Below are positions 24,724-35,006 of a DNA stretch of 37,803 nucleotides, piece after piece; the stretch's first letter is position 1; each line of letters begins with the position of its first letter. The position numbers and the translations under genes are program-made. Source of the DNA: Lewinellaceae bacterium. GTDB lineage: Bacteria > Bacteroidota > Bacteroidia > Chitinophagales > Saprospiraceae. A model generated the notes under the pieces. It saw only the letters and a program-made list of their open reading frames with translations, was not told where the DNA came from and did not search any database. The stretch covers positions 1 through 37,803 of the forward strand of contig JACJYM010000018.1 in the NCBI GenBank assembly GCA_020636155.1, written 5' to 3'.

Positions 24724-27570
24724 ATGAACCGATTTTTTACACATTTTTCGAACCATAGGTTTGCTTTGGTTGGGATACTTTTATTGATTTCCATAGTTTC
24801 CTATTCACAAAACAGAATCAAAGGTCGAGTTATCGATGCAGACAATGGTGATCCACTCATAGGAGCCAATGTACTTTTTGCGAATGATCCACTTATTGGG
24901 ACAACGACTGATTATGATGGATATTTCGAACTAGAAATTCCAGAAATTCCTTTTTTACTTAATGTGAGTTACATCGGATATTCAAGTTTAGATTATTCAG
25001 TACAAGATAATGAAGACATCGAAATACGTTTAGAAACGGATGCTATTACCATTGACCTTGGCGTAGAAGTAAAAGGACAGCGCCTAAGTGACAAGCAAAA
25101 ACAAGGCCCACTCACCATTGAATCTCTTGATATATTAGCTATCAAGGAAACTCCCTCAAGTAACTTTTATGAAGGTCTTGGTTCCTTAAAAGATGTTGAT
25201 TTGACGACGGCGAGCTTAGGATTTACTGTAATTAATACCAGAGGATTCAATAGTACGAGTCCAGTGAGAAGTCTCCAAATTATCGATGGTGTGGACAACC
25301 AATCACCTGGTCTTAATTTTTCACTAGGCAATTTCTTAGGATCTAGTGAATTAGATGTAAAAAAAGTAGACCTCATTGTAGGTGCAAGTTCTGCCTTCTA
25401 CGGCCCTAATGCCTTTAATGGAGTCATCAGCATGGAAACTAAAAACCCATTCATTCTCAAAGGTCTTTCTGCACAAGTAAAAGTTGCAGAACGCAACTTG
25501 TTCGAAGCAGGAATTCGTTGGGCGACGAGTTTCAAAAACAAAAATGGCGACGACTGGGCAGCTATAAAAATTAATGCCTTTGCCTTTAAGGCTGATGATT
25601 GGAAAGCAGAGAACTATAATCCCGTAGATGACATAGAAATCAATCCAGTAGACTCTGCGAGGATTACAACATCTAACCCGGGAGGTTTTGATGCTGTCAA
25701 TATTTATGGAGATGAATTTAACAAAACAGCCTTTTCGCAGAGTACTGTTGGAATTGGGAGATATTATAGAAATGGATACAAAGAAGTGGACTTGGTAGAT
25801 TACGGAACTAAAAACCAAAAAGCTTCATGTGCCGCACATTTTAGGTTACAACCGAGTAAATCATTCGAAAGTCCAGAATTAATATTAAGTACCAGCTATG
25901 GTGGTGGCACGACGGTTTATCAGGGTGACAATCGATTCTCCTTGAGAGACATTAAGTTTTTCCAGCATAGGATTGAAATCAACAAAAGAGACAAATATTT
26001 TTTCAGAGTTTATGCGACTCATGAAGATGCCGGCAAATCGTATGATCCATTTTTTACGGCTTTGAAACTGCAGGAATTGGCTAAAGACGACACAGAGTGG
26101 AATACTTCCTACCTAAATTATTGGTCTCAAAATATTGATCCAAAAATTAAAAGTCTAGAGGGATTACCTTTGATTTCTCAATACCCCGGAAACCCAAAGG
26201 GTTGGCGTCAGGCAGTTAATCAATTTTTGCTGGATTATCAAGATTCCCTCGTCGTATGGCACCAAAGTGCAAGAGATTTTGCCAATACAGGTTTCGCAGC
26301 TTTTGAAACCAGTCCTTTTTATGAGCCTGGCACTGAGAGATTTCAGACAGCTTTTGATTCCATCACATCCTTACTGTCTAATAGTGAAGGCGGCACTCGG
26401 TTTTATGATAAATCAGCATTATTTCATGCACATGGCGAATACCAATTTAATGATTTAATGTACGGTGATAATATCTCTGATTTGGACATTACGATTGGTG
26501 CTTCCGGGAGGTATTATCTACCAGATTCTAAAGGATCTATTCTATTGGATACATTCGGTAGAGACATTAACACCTATGAATATGGGATATATGCGGGCGG
26601 TACGATGGGTTTTTACAATAATAAGATTAGATCGAGTTTAACCTGCCGTATGGATAAGCATCAAAATTTCAATTATGTGTTTTCACCTGCAGCTTCTATT
26701 GTGTTTAATTCTCGTGAAAATGAATACTTCAGATTGTCATTTTCTTCAGCTGTAAGAAATCCTACGCTAACGGATCAATACTTGAATTATAACGTAGGTC
26801 CGGCCATTCTGCTTGGAAACATTGATGGTTATAAGGGACTTTTAACAGTGGAAAGTTTTGTCAATTATTTGGATACGTACGAACGCAGTGTTTTAGATAC
26901 CTTCGATGTGGCACCTATTCAGCCAGAAAAAGTAAAGACTTTTGAATTTGGATATCGAAGCTCAGTGACCCAATCATTGTATGTGGATTTGTCCACATAT
27001 TATTCGATTTATAAAGATTTTATTGGTTATCAATTAGGTATCGACACTTACATACCACCTACATTACCTCAGCCTTCCTATGTTCAAGCATACCGAGTTA
27101 GTGCCAATGCAAAAGAAACAGTGACCACACAGGGTTTTTCTCTTGGATTAAATTACTATTTTGGTGATTACTATCAAATTCGAGGAAATTACTCATATAA
27201 TAATCTAATAACTAATACGAAAGATCCAATAATCCCCGCTTTCAACACTCCAAAAAACAAATATAACATTGGTCTATCTGGAAGAAATATTCCTAATGTA
27301 ATGGGGCTTAAGATTCCAGGATTTGGGTTTAGTGTTAATTACAAATGGGTGGAAGGATTCTTATATGAAGGTTCACCTCAATTCACAGGATTCATACCTA
27401 GCTATGATTTGTTAGATGCACAGATAAATTTTGAATTAAAATCCTTAAACACGGTTATTAAAATGGGTGCTTCTAATGTGTTAAACAACAAAATATTTCA
27501 AACTTATGGTGGACCACGTATCGGAAGAATGGCATATATTAGCGCAACTTATGAGTTTGACTCAAAATGA
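24724..27570 (+). CDS. TonB-dependent outer-membrane receptor with CarbopepD-like N-terminal domain
   Basis: 948 residues. A signal peptide (about 1-29, ending 'SIVSYSQ') is followed by a carboxypeptidase-regulatory-like domain ('GRVIDADNGDPLIGANVLF' and 'TTTDYDGYFELEIPE', 31-115). A plug domain (about 130-250) has 'FNSTSPVRSLQIIDGVDNQS' and 'ASSAFYGPNAFNGVISMETK'. The remainder is a beta-barrel ending in a strand with terminal aromatics ('RMAYISATYEFDSK'). It is expected to import a ligand across the outer membrane using TonB energy. No SusD gene follows; the next gene, 22 bases on, encodes a secreted esterase-like T9SS protein. The ligand is not evident from the sequence. Confidence 0.93.
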   Translation: MNRFFTHFSNHRFALVGILLLISIVSYSQNRIKGRVIDADNGDPLIGANVLFANDPLIGTTTDYDGYFELEIPEIPFLLNVSYIGYSSLDYSVQDNEDIEIRLETDAITIDLGVEVKGQRLSDKQKQGPLTIESLDILAIKETPSSNFYEGLGSLKDVDLTTASLGFTVINTRGFNSTSPVRSLQIIDGVDNQSPGLNFSLGNFLGSSELDVKKVDLIVGASSAFYGPNAFNGVISMETKNPFILKGLSAQVKVAERNLFEAGIRWATSFKNKNGDDWAAIKINAFAFKADDWKAENYNPVDDIEINPVDSARITTSNPGGFDAVNIYGDEFNKTAFSQSTVGIGRYYRNGYKEVDLVDYGTKNQKASCAAHFRLQPSKSFESPELILSTSYGGGTTVYQGDNRFSLRDIKFFQHRIEINKRDKYFFRVYATHEDAGKSYDPFFTALKLQELAKDDTEWNTSYLNYWSQNIDPKIKSLEGLPLISQYPGNPKGWRQAVNQFLLDYQDSLVVWHQSARDFANTGFAAFETSPFYEPGTERFQTAFDSITSLLSNSEGGTRFYDKSALFHAHGEYQFNDLMYGDNISDLDITIGASGRYYLPDSKGSILLDTFGRDINTYEYGIYAGGTMGFYNNKIRSSLTCRMDKHQNFNYVFSPAASIVFNSRENEYFRLSFSSAVRNPTLTDQYLNYNVGPAILLGNIDGYKGLLTVESFVNYLDTYERSVLDTFDVAPIQPEKVKTFEFGYRSSVTQSLYVDLSTYYSIYKDFIGYQLGIDTYIPPTLPQPSYVQAYRVSANAKETVTTQGFSLGLNYYFGDYYQIRGNYSYNNLITNTKDPIIPAFNTPKNKYNIGLSGRNIPNVMGLKIPGFGFSVNYKWVEGFLYEGSPQFTGFIPSYDLLDAQINFELKSLNTVIKMGASNVLNNKIFQTYGGPRIGRMAYISATYEFDSK

Positions 27571-27592
27571 TTAATAATCTAAAACAATACTT

Positions 27593-29152
27593 ATGAAAAA
27601 ATTTTACTTATTAGCTTTGTTATTTGTGGGATTTCAGTTGGCCGCACAACGCCAATATTTAGATCCTCAATATGCGGTTTCTTATGACCCTAATGTGAAG
27701 TATGGGACTAACATAGGTGTATTAACTGGCACCCCAGCGGCGGAAGATTTGTATATGGATGTTTATTATCCTAATGATGATGAAACTTCTGATAGACCAG
27801 TTGTATTGGTTGCTCATACCGGTAGTTTTTTACCTCCAGTGATTAATGGACAAGCGACGGGATGGAGATATGACAATGATGTCGTGTACTTGTGCCAGCA
27901 ATTGGCAGCAAGAGGTTATGTCGCAGTTGCTTACGAATATAGATTGGGATGGAACCCAGTTTCATCAGATCAAAATGTAAGGACTGGGACACTTCTACAG
28001 GCTGCTTATAGAGGAATACAAGACACCAGAGCTTGTGTTAGATATATGAGACAGACGGCAGATGTCGGAATTAATCCTTATGGAATCGATCCTGAAAAAA
28101 TTATGGTCTTGGGTGTTGGAACAGGAGGTTATCTGGCTTTAGGTGCAGGTACTTTGTATGATTTTGACGAGGTCACACTTGACAAATTTTATGATACGAA
28201 TACTGCTACGCCGTATATTGATTCTTTAGTTATGGGAAATATATATGGAGACACACAAGCCGCAATATGCTTACCGAACAACCCGGGTTACAGTTCGGAA
28301 ATATCTTTTGCATTCAATATTGGAGGTGCTTGCGGTGATCAATCATGGATAGATGGAGAACCTAGAGAATCAGCAATCGCAGGTGTTCATTGCACTAGTG
28401 ACATTTTTGCTCCTTTTTCTGAAGGTCCGGTCATCGTGCCTACAACCAATGAATTTGTGGTTTATGTAGCGGGTACAAGAGCAGCTGTTCAATATGCCAA
28501 TGAAAGAGGCAATAATGATGTTCTCAATGATTTAATGGCCGAAAATGATCCGCTTCACGATTTAATTGAGGCTCAAAAAGTGGATTCAGTAACCTTATAT
28601 ACAGGTCAACAAATGCTTCTTGGTACTGACAATTTTTATGCTTTTAAAACGCCATTTCCTCAAGGATCACCTTGGGATTGGTGGGACAAACCAACCTTAG
28701 ATGCAATGGTGGCAGGAATCAATGCCCAATTGGGAACAGATTACAACTCAGACGAAATTCACATGTCTGGTTTAGCTACCAATCCTGATATGTCAAGAGA
28801 AAAAGGAATTGCTTATTGTGACACCATCTTGAATTTAATGTTACCTAGAGCATGTTATGCAATGAATCTAGGTTGTCAATTTTCAGGAACTGATGATATC
28901 GTAGATGGATCAGAAATTGGTTTAAAAGTATTTCCTAATCCAATAGTAGAAACTGCACAAATAAGCACCGAAGAAGATTATAAAATCGAATCTGTTTATG
29001 TGTATGATATCAATGGTAGATTGGTAAAAGCCGTAAGTCACTTGAACACTAACAATTACACTTTCGAAAGAAATAATCTAAGTGCAGGAAATTATGTCCT
29101 TCATTTGAGAACTAAAGAAAAAAGTGTGGTTCAGAAAATTACGATACAATAA
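27593..29152 (+). CDS. Secreted alpha/beta-hydrolase-like T9SS protein lacking the canonical nucleophile Ser
   Basis: 519 residues. Signal peptide 1-19 ('LLALLFVGFQLAAQ'). The domain from about 50 to 290 has a carboxylesterase/lipase layout: 'LYMDVYYP', oxyanion strand 'PVVLVAHTGSF' (69-79), 'ARGYVAVAYEYRLGW', and 'AAYRGIQDTRACVRYMR' before the elbow. The elbow reads 'GVGTGG' (174-179), with Gly176 where GxSxGG enzymes have Ser. A long insert (200-420) is rich in Asp and Trp and has several Cys that could pair. The T9SS type A tail starts near 440 ('KVFPNPIVETAQIST ... LSAGNYVLHL'). The product is probably surface-anchored or released and paired with the upstream receptor. It may be a ligand-binding pseudo-enzyme, or it may use an unusual nucleophile. 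Confidence 0.85.
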   Translation: MKKFYLLALLFVGFQLAAQRQYLDPQYAVSYDPNVKYGTNIGVLTGTPAAEDLYMDVYYPNDDETSDRPVVLVAHTGSFLPPVINGQATGWRYDNDVVYLCQQLAARGYVAVAYEYRLGWNPVSSDQNVRTGTLLQAAYRGIQDTRACVRYMRQTADVGINPYGIDPEKIMVLGVGTGGYLALGAGTLYDFDEVTLDKFYDTNTATPYIDSLVMGNIYGDTQAAICLPNNPGYSSEISFAFNIGGACGDQSWIDGEPRESAIAGVHCTSDIFAPFSEGPVIVPTTNEFVVYVAGTRAAVQYANERGNNDVLNDLMAENDPLHDLIEAQKVDSVTLYTGQQMLLGTDNFYAFKTPFPQGSPWDWWDKPTLDAMVAGINAQLGTDYNSDEIHMSGLATNPDMSREKGIAYCDTILNLMLPRACYAMNLGCQFSGTDDIVDGSEIGLKVFPNPIVETAQISTEEDYKIESVYVYDINGRLVKAVSHLNTNNYTFERNNLSAGNYVLHLRTKEKSVVQKITIQ

Positions 29153-29165
29153 CTAATTGTTAAAT

Positions 29166-29203
29166 AAAAAAGGAGGGAAGTTTACATGACTTTCCTCCTT
29201 TTT
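29166..29203 (+). terminator. Strong intrinsic terminator after the TonB receptor operon
   Basis: AAAAAGGAGGGAAGT (to 29181) and ACTTTCCTCCTTTTT (29189-29203) form a long stem with one G-U pair and a 7-base loop, followed by T residues. It lies 14 bases after the stop codon. Confidence 0.92.
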
Positions 29204-29413
29204 ATTTCATGTACTCTGCTTCAAAATTAAATTATTAGAAAGTCAGGAGATAGTCTTATTGGAATTCAAGATTTTTTATCACCTCCTCAAACGGGAATAC
29301 GGATACAAAATTTGATCTTTATTTTGAACAAGCTATTCTACTATGAATTAATTGTTTACACAATTATTATTAGGACATACTGTTAGAAGTGCAAAAAAAT
29401 TCTTTATTGGACT

Positions 29414-31159
29414 TTAATAACCTTTATTTTCAATTGTATCAATTACTTTTCCACAAGTGAGCATCTTGTCTCCAAAGTAAGGATTTAGAATTTCTTCGTA
29501 ATTACTAAACCAATCTGCTCCATTGTTATTGTTCGCCATGGGGCAGTGTTGCACATAAAATGTGTCATTGGATATGCCGAATACCTTTACGGATTTAATC
29601 AGGGCTTGAGAGAGAAAATCGAATTGCTTTCTTTGTTCTTCTATATCCGTGGTTTCAGTTATTTTCTTCCCGTGGGATTGGATGGCTTTTAGTTGTTCCA
29701 TCCAGTACATATGTACTTGGCCTTTGACCAATGACATATCTACTTCGGCTGCTTTGTTCAGTACATCGTTTGCACCTTCAATGGCTTTTTTACTATCGCT
29801 CTCAACCAAAGCATCTTTGAGTACTAAATAGCCATTTGCCAATGCAGTGAGTTGTTCTTTGAAAAGTGCGGGTGTGGTAGCTGTGTAGTCAGGTAGGTCG
29901 CTAGAGGGAATAGCATTTTTAGCCATCACATTCTTGTTCATCATACTGGCTTGATTATTGAGTTGTGCTGAAGCATCTATGACAAAAGCGCCATTTGTCA
30001 CCACTTCATCTCCATGCTCTAATCCACTGACCACTGTATATCCTTCTTGGTTCGATTCTCCCAGTTCGATTTCTCTGTATTCAAATGATGGAATATCTGT
30101 ATTGGGAAATTTTACATACACTACCGAACGTGGTCCAGTCCAGAGTACAGCAGATTTTGGAACGGTCAAGGCACCTGATTTTCGATAGGTCTCTAGTGTG
30201 CCTGTAACGAACATTTCCGGCTTCAAGCTTCCGCCGGTATTGCTGACTTCGGCTCTAATAGTCGCTGCCCTTGTGGCGGGATCAATAACGGGGTTTACAA
30301 AAGTAGTTTTTGCCCTGAATGTTCTGTTTGGTGCTGAAGGCGTTGTGAAACTAATTGTTTGGCCTACCTTGACATTAGGGAGGTCATTCTCATACACATC
30401 AAACAAAGCCCACAGACTAGATAAATTCTGAATGTCAAATAAAACCTGACCAGTGGTAAGGTAATCCCCGACATCTACTTTTTTCTGATGCACCACGCCT
30501 GAATGTTCTGCATAGATAATAAATGTCTCCCGAATGACATCAGTACTAAGTATCTCATCAATCACTTGGTCGCTGATTTTCCAATACCTCAATTTATTCT
30601 TTGCGGCAGTCAATAGACCCGGACTCACATCTAGTATTTTTTGAGCCTCCAAAAGTTCTTTTTGAGCAGTAATTAATTCTGGTGAATATATGGAAGCAAT
30701 TCTTTGACCTAGATTTACTTGCTCTCCGGTATAGCTGACAAAGAGTTTTTCTATTCGACCGGGAATGTGAGTCACTAAACTAGCTGATTTCGTTTCGTTG
30801 GCTTGGATTTTCCCATTCAATTTTAGGGTAGAACCACTGGAATTAGCCATTCCAACAATCGTTGTTTGAATATTTGCCAACTTGATGGCTTCGTCTGTCA
30901 TTTGTAAACCAACCCCATTATCACTGTTTGCTTGGCTTGCAGGAATTAAGTCCATACCACAGATGGGACAATCCCCAGGTTCATTTTGGCGAATCTGTGG
31001 GTGCATTGAGCAAGTCCATACCTCTGATTCCCCTTGATTTATGTTATGCTCGTCGTGGTTTTGTATTGTTTGGTTATTATTTCTAAATAACCACCATGCT
31101 GATAGAAAGCCAATTCCTATACTAGCAATAATAATTAAATATATTCTTCTCGTTATCAT
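29414..31159 (-). CDS. cusB: RND efflux periplasmic adaptor (CusB-type) with heavy-metal-binding domain and C-terminal DUF3347
   Basis: 581 residues. A membrane anchor (about 6-25) leads to a heavy-metal-binding motif 'WTCSMHPQIRQNEPGDCPIC' then GMDL (48-71). Next is a CusB-like adaptor with lipoyl/barrel parts ('IPGRIEKLFVSYTGEQVNLG', 'VHQKKVDVGDYLTTGQVLF') and a beta-barrel and membrane-proximal region ('LEHGDEVVTNGAFVIDA'). Residues about 425-575 form a DUF3347 helical domain carrying 'VQHCPMANNNNGADW'. It links the RND pump to the outer-membrane channel and may hand over Cu/Ag. It is the last gene of the leftward operon, 95 bases after copA. The symbol reflects family type rather than proven substrate. 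Confidence 0.93.
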   Translation of the reverse strand: MITRRIYLIIIASIGIGFLSAWWLFRNNNQTIQNHDEHNINQGESEVWTCSMHPQIRQNEPGDCPICGMDLIPASQANSDNGVGLQMTDEAIKLANIQTTIVGMANSSGSTLKLNGKIQANETKSASLVTHIPGRIEKLFVSYTGEQVNLGQRIASIYSPELITAQKELLEAQKILDVSPGLLTAAKNKLRYWKISDQVIDEILSTDVIRETFIIYAEHSGVVHQKKVDVGDYLTTGQVLFDIQNLSSLWALFDVYENDLPNVKVGQTISFTTPSAPNRTFRAKTTFVNPVIDPATRAATIRAEVSNTGGSLKPEMFVTGTLETYRKSGALTVPKSAVLWTGPRSVVYVKFPNTDIPSFEYREIELGESNQEGYTVVSGLEHGDEVVTNGAFVIDASAQLNNQASMMNKNVMAKNAIPSSDLPDYTATTPALFKEQLTALANGYLVLKDALVESDSKKAIEGANDVLNKAAEVDMSLVKGQVHMYWMEQLKAIQSHGKKITETTDIEEQRKQFDFLSQALIKSVKVFGISNDTFYVQHCPMANNNNGADWFSNYEEILNPYFGDKMLTCGKVIDTIENKGY

Positions 31160-31254
31160 GTATTTAAAATAGTTGTTTTATTTAAAATAAACATCTGGAT
31201 TAATCATTTCATTTGTATGGCATAATAATCCTAGTCAGTGTCTGCCTCATTCTA

Positions 31255-33759
31255 CTAAATTTTCAGGTTTTTCAATCTTAATGCATTTGTAATTACGGAA
31301 ACCGAACTGAAACTCATTGCCAAGGCAGCAATCATTGGCGACAATAGTATTCCGAAAAAAGGATACAATACCCCAGCTGCTATAGGAATCCCCAATGTAT
31401 TGTATATCAAAGCAAAAAATAGGTTTTGTTTTATATTTTTCATTACCCCGGCACTTAAATTTCTCGCTTTGACTATTCCTTCTAAATCACCTTTCACCAA
31501 TGTGATCATAGCACTTTCGATGGCTACATCCGTACCTGTACCCATAGCGATACCAACGTCGCTCTTCGCAAGTGCTGGGGCATCATTGATTCCATCTCCA
31601 GCCATAGCTACGACTTTCCCACTAGCCTGTAGTTTTTCGACTTCATTGAGTTTATCCATTGGTAACATATTGGCTTTAAAGGCATTTAGATGCAATTCGG
31701 AAGCTACTGCCTGTGCAGTATCATGATTATCACCTGTGAGCATTATGACTTCGATGCCTTTATCATGGAGTTTTTCTATTGCCTTAGCACTTGACGCCTT
31801 TATTTTGTCACCGATAACTATGTATCCCATGATTTCTTTGTTCATAGCTAAGTAAGATACGGTTTTTCCCTGTTGTTGAAATTTTTTAACCTCTTCTTGC
31901 ATCTCAGGAGTCATGTGGGCACCAACGTATTCCATCATTTTAGGATTACCCAATGCTATGGTTTTATCAGCAATTTCTGCGTTCACTCCTTTACCAGTTA
32001 CAGCAATAAAATTTTTAGATGGTAAAATTTCTACATTATGCTCCTTTCCGTACTTAATGGTTGCTTCTGCTAATGGATGTTCGCTGTTAATATTCAACGA
32101 AACGATATATCGAAGCAATTCATCTTCACTTAGATTTTTCGTGAAGATACCCACTCTTTCGACAGTTGGTTTTCCTTCTGTAATCGTTCCTGTTTTATCA
32201 ATAATTAGTGTATTCACCTCGTTCATCTTCTCAAGAGCTTCTGCATTTTTTATTAACACACCATTTTGGGCTCCTTTTCCAACACCGACCATTACAGACA
32301 TTGGTGTCGCCAAGCCCAATGCACATGGGCAGGCAATTATTAATACAGCAATAGAATTAACAAATGCATATACATATGACGGCTCCGGACCAAATATGGC
32401 CCAAATAATAAATGTAAGTATAGAAATGACTACTACTATCGGCACAAAATATCCGGAGACTTTGTCAGCCAATTTTTGAATAGGAGCACGACTCCGACTT
32501 GCCTCGTTAACCATGTGAATGATTTGAGACAGTAAGGTGTCGCTTCCTACTTTTTCAGCTTTCATAAGAAAAGCTTGATTGCCATTAATAGTTCCGCTTA
32601 CAATTCTATCACCTACTTCTTTATTGACAGGAATGGGTTCTCCTGTTATCATAGACTCGTCTATGCTAGAATGACCCTCAATAATAACACCATCTACAGG
32701 GATTTTATCGCCCGGTTTCACTTTTAAAATATCTCCTATCTCAATGTTTTCAATAGGTACTTCCAACTCTTCACCATCTACCATTTTTGTAGCCTTGTTC
32801 GGTGCCAGTTTTAAGAGTTCTTTCACGGCAGAGTTTGTTTTGCTATGAGCTCGAGCTTCTAATAATTGCCCTAAAAGAACCAAGGTTAAAATGACAGTCG
32901 CTGCCTCAAAATAAACATGAACAGTGCCTGATTCAGTTTTAAACTGATCTGGGAAAATATCTGGGAAAAGCATTCCAAAAACACTAAATAACCATGCCAC
33001 TCCTGCACCTAAGCCTATAAGTGTAAACATATTCAGATTTCGTGTTTTGATGCTTCTATATGCCCTCTGAAAAAACATCCATGTTGCATAGAAAACTACA
33101 GGAATGGATAAAGCAAATTGCACCCAATTCCAATATTTTTGTTCCATAATATTGTATAATGGATTGTTTGGGATCATTTCACTCATCGCAATCAAAAAGA
33201 TGGGCAATGTAAAAGCAAATGCAATCCAAAACTTTTTTAAGAGCTCTTTGTAATTTTTATCTTCAGCAGATAGCTCTGGTTGCAGTGGCACTAAGTCCAT
33301 CCCACAAATAGGGCAAGAACCAGCAGAATTTCTTATAATTTCAGGATGCATGGGACATGTCCATTGGATGGCGGCAGAATGGACAAGGTTTTGTTCTTCT
33401 ACTAAGTCCATTCCGCATACAGGGCAATCACCTGGTTTGTTGTAAGTTTTATCCCCTTCACAGTGCATGGGACAGTAAAATGTCCCTGTTCCTTTTGTAT
33501 TAGGTAATTTCTCTTTTTTAGTAATAGCGTTATGTAGATGTGGATCATTGTGTTCGTGAATGCTATAACCATTGCCGTCTGCTTTCAGGGCATTTTGAAG
33601 TGTTTCTAATGAAATATGGTTGACCATTTCAATAGTTGCCTCAGCTTTTTCCAAATTAACTGAGACATTTTTGACTCCTTCCACTTTTGATAATATTTCT
33701 TCTACATGGTTTCGACAACCATTGCAAGACATTCCATGTATATAATAAGTATGTTTCAT
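31255..33759 (-). CDS. copA: Copper-exporting P1B-type ATPase with HMA and two heavy-metal-binding motifs
   Basis: 834 residues. An HMA domain with 'GMSCNGC' (Cys12, Cys15) is followed by two short Cys/Met/His modules, 'FYCPMHCEGDKTYNKPGDCP' (94-113, continuing to MDL) and 'WTCPMHPEIIRNSAGSCPIC' (133-152). The ATPase core has 'TGEPIPVNK' (A domain), the 'ACPCALGLATP' metal site in the membrane, 'DKTGTITEGKP' (phosphorylated Asp), 'SEHPLAEA' (P1B His-Pro) and 'GDGINDAPAL'. The CPC motif fits Cu(I)/Ag(I) export from cytoplasm to periplasm. It lies 11 bases after the TolC-like gene, inside the RND operon. Confidence 0.96.
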   Translation of the reverse strand: MKHTYYIHGMSCNGCRNHVEEILSKVEGVKNVSVNLEKAEATIEMVNHISLETLQNALKADGNGYSIHEHNDPHLHNAITKKEKLPNTKGTGTFYCPMHCEGDKTYNKPGDCPVCGMDLVEEQNLVHSAAIQWTCPMHPEIIRNSAGSCPICGMDLVPLQPELSAEDKNYKELLKKFWIAFAFTLPIFLIAMSEMIPNNPLYNIMEQKYWNWVQFALSIPVVFYATWMFFQRAYRSIKTRNLNMFTLIGLGAGVAWLFSVFGMLFPDIFPDQFKTESGTVHVYFEAATVILTLVLLGQLLEARAHSKTNSAVKELLKLAPNKATKMVDGEELEVPIENIEIGDILKVKPGDKIPVDGVIIEGHSSIDESMITGEPIPVNKEVGDRIVSGTINGNQAFLMKAEKVGSDTLLSQIIHMVNEASRSRAPIQKLADKVSGYFVPIVVVISILTFIIWAIFGPEPSYVYAFVNSIAVLIIACPCALGLATPMSVMVGVGKGAQNGVLIKNAEALEKMNEVNTLIIDKTGTITEGKPTVERVGIFTKNLSEDELLRYIVSLNINSEHPLAEATIKYGKEHNVEILPSKNFIAVTGKGVNAEIADKTIALGNPKMMEYVGAHMTPEMQEEVKKFQQQGKTVSYLAMNKEIMGYIVIGDKIKASSAKAIEKLHDKGIEVIMLTGDNHDTAQAVASELHLNAFKANMLPMDKLNEVEKLQASGKVVAMAGDGINDAPALAKSDVGIAMGTGTDVAIESAMITLVKGDLEGIVKARNLSAGVMKNIKQNLFFALIYNTLGIPIAAGVLYPFFGILLSPMIAALAMSFSSVSVITNALRLKNLKI

Positions 33760-33770
33760 TGTATTTAATT

Positions 33771-35006
33771 TTAATAATCTGTTAATCGTTCAATTTTAAA
33801 CTTGGCTAGATGTGATTTCACGATGGCGTTGATATTTTCCATTCGATAGCGGTTCAGGTCGCTTTGCAATTTCATCAGCTCATCGAAGCGAGTACCTTTA
33901 TTGCTGTATTCGACTAATAAAATTTCATAGGCGCTATTGGACAAGTCCATTTGACGGTTTACCAAATCATACATCAGCTTAGCACTTTCGTATTCTGATT
34001 TGTATCCTTGAATTTGGCTCATCATTTTATTGGTCAAATTATCTTGTTGATAAGAAAAAGCTTGTTGCTTCAATTTTTCTTCTTCTTCTTTTGCATTGTA
34101 TTTTTTGCGGCTTATAGGGATCGAAACCATTAGCCTAGGAATGAGAATGTCTCTTCCATTGTTGAGAGGGGAGGCATCGGTTCTTGCAGACACCATACTG
34201 TAATCTAATCCCAGTCCAAAACTTGGAATTCCTTCCAATGTGTTCAAGGCAATAGCCTGATTAGACGCTTCTATTTTCCAATCAAGTTGCTTGATAAGTG
34301 GGTGATTTGACTGAATCTTTTGCTGTATAGTCTCTGTATCCAGCGTCAAAACGGCAAAATCGATTTTACCCGAATCCACTTGAATCGTATTGTCTATCGG
34401 ATTGTTTACCGCTGCATTGATTACGGCCGAAAATCCATGTTTTTGTTGTTCAAGTATTTGTATTTGTTGATTCAGCTCTTCAATCTTAATCTGAACTGTC
34501 AACACATCTGAGGCAATGGATTTTCCACTTTCTACTTTAGCCAATGCCACGTTTTGAATCGTTTCAAAAATGCGAATATTTTCCCTGATGATCGCCTGCT
34601 GTTCTTGCAAGAGATACAGATTGTAGTAAGCTGTTTTGATTTGAAAATCGATGTCTAGCCGTTCGTCTGCAACACGTTCGTATTTTGATTTCGCCATAGA
34701 TAGAACCACGTCCTCTCGAGACTTCAATGTTCCAAACCATGGAAACATTTGACTCGCAGAAACCATAAGCCTTTGAGATCCCAATCTCGTTTCCACCGGT
34801 AATATGGGAATGCCTATTCCCAGCGTAGGATTTGACAACTGACTCTGCTGTGGACCTACTTGCATGGCTGCTTTATACTCCAGCTGTAGCGCCTTGAGTT
34901 CTGGATTGTTGTCATAGGCTTTTTGAAGTAAAGCATCCAAAGTTTGTGCTCTAACAAAGAAGCACGAAACCATCAAAATATTGATCAATAAAATTTTAGT
35001 TTTCAT
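33771..35006 (-). CDS. TolC-family outer-membrane efflux protein
   Basis: 411 residues. Signal peptide 1-20 ('LLINILMVSCFFVRA'). The rest is the helical-hairpin/beta architecture of outer-membrane efflux channels, with 'LLQKAYDNNPELKALQLEYK' at the N-terminus, the first hairpin ('LRLSETAYELLLVEYSNKGT'-like form here 'SNSAYEILLVEYSNKGTRF'), and Gln/Asn-rich coiled coils. It should form the outer-membrane exit of the CusABC-type pump. Its start overlaps the RND pump stop by 11 bases. Confidence 0.92.
   Translation of the reverse strand: MKTKILLINILMVSCFFVRAQTLDALLQKAYDNNPELKALQLEYKAAMQVGPQQSQLSNPTLGIGIPILPVETRLGSQRLMVSASQMFPWFGTLKSREDVVLSMAKSKYERVADERLDIDFQIKTAYYNLYLLQEQQAIIRENIRIFETIQNVALAKVESGKSIASDVLTVQIKIEELNQQIQILEQQKHGFSAVINAAVNNPIDNTIQVDSGKIDFAVLTLDTETIQQKIQSNHPLIKQLDWKIEASNQAIALNTLEGIPSFGLGLDYSMVSARTDASPLNNGRDILIPRLMVSIPISRKKYNAKEEEEKLKQQAFSYQQDNLTNKMMSQIQGYKSEYESAKLMYDLVNRQMDLSNSAYEILLVEYSNKGTRFDELMKLQSDLNRYRMENINAIVKSHLAKFKIERLTDY

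Noticed and set aside
29330..29385. AATTGT/ACAATT inverted repeat upstream of the terminator-to-cusB gap
   Set aside because: Only 6 bp in a very AT-rich 210-base intergenic stretch, with no operator family recognised.
30040..30060. GGTTCGATTC, resembling a tRNA T-arm
   Set aside because: It lies inside the adaptor gene, and no acceptor or anticodon arms can be folded around it.
31913..32479. 188-codon plus-strand open frame opposite copA
   Set aside because: It is antisense to a fully conserved P-type ATPase and shows no recognisable domain, so it is a shadow frame.
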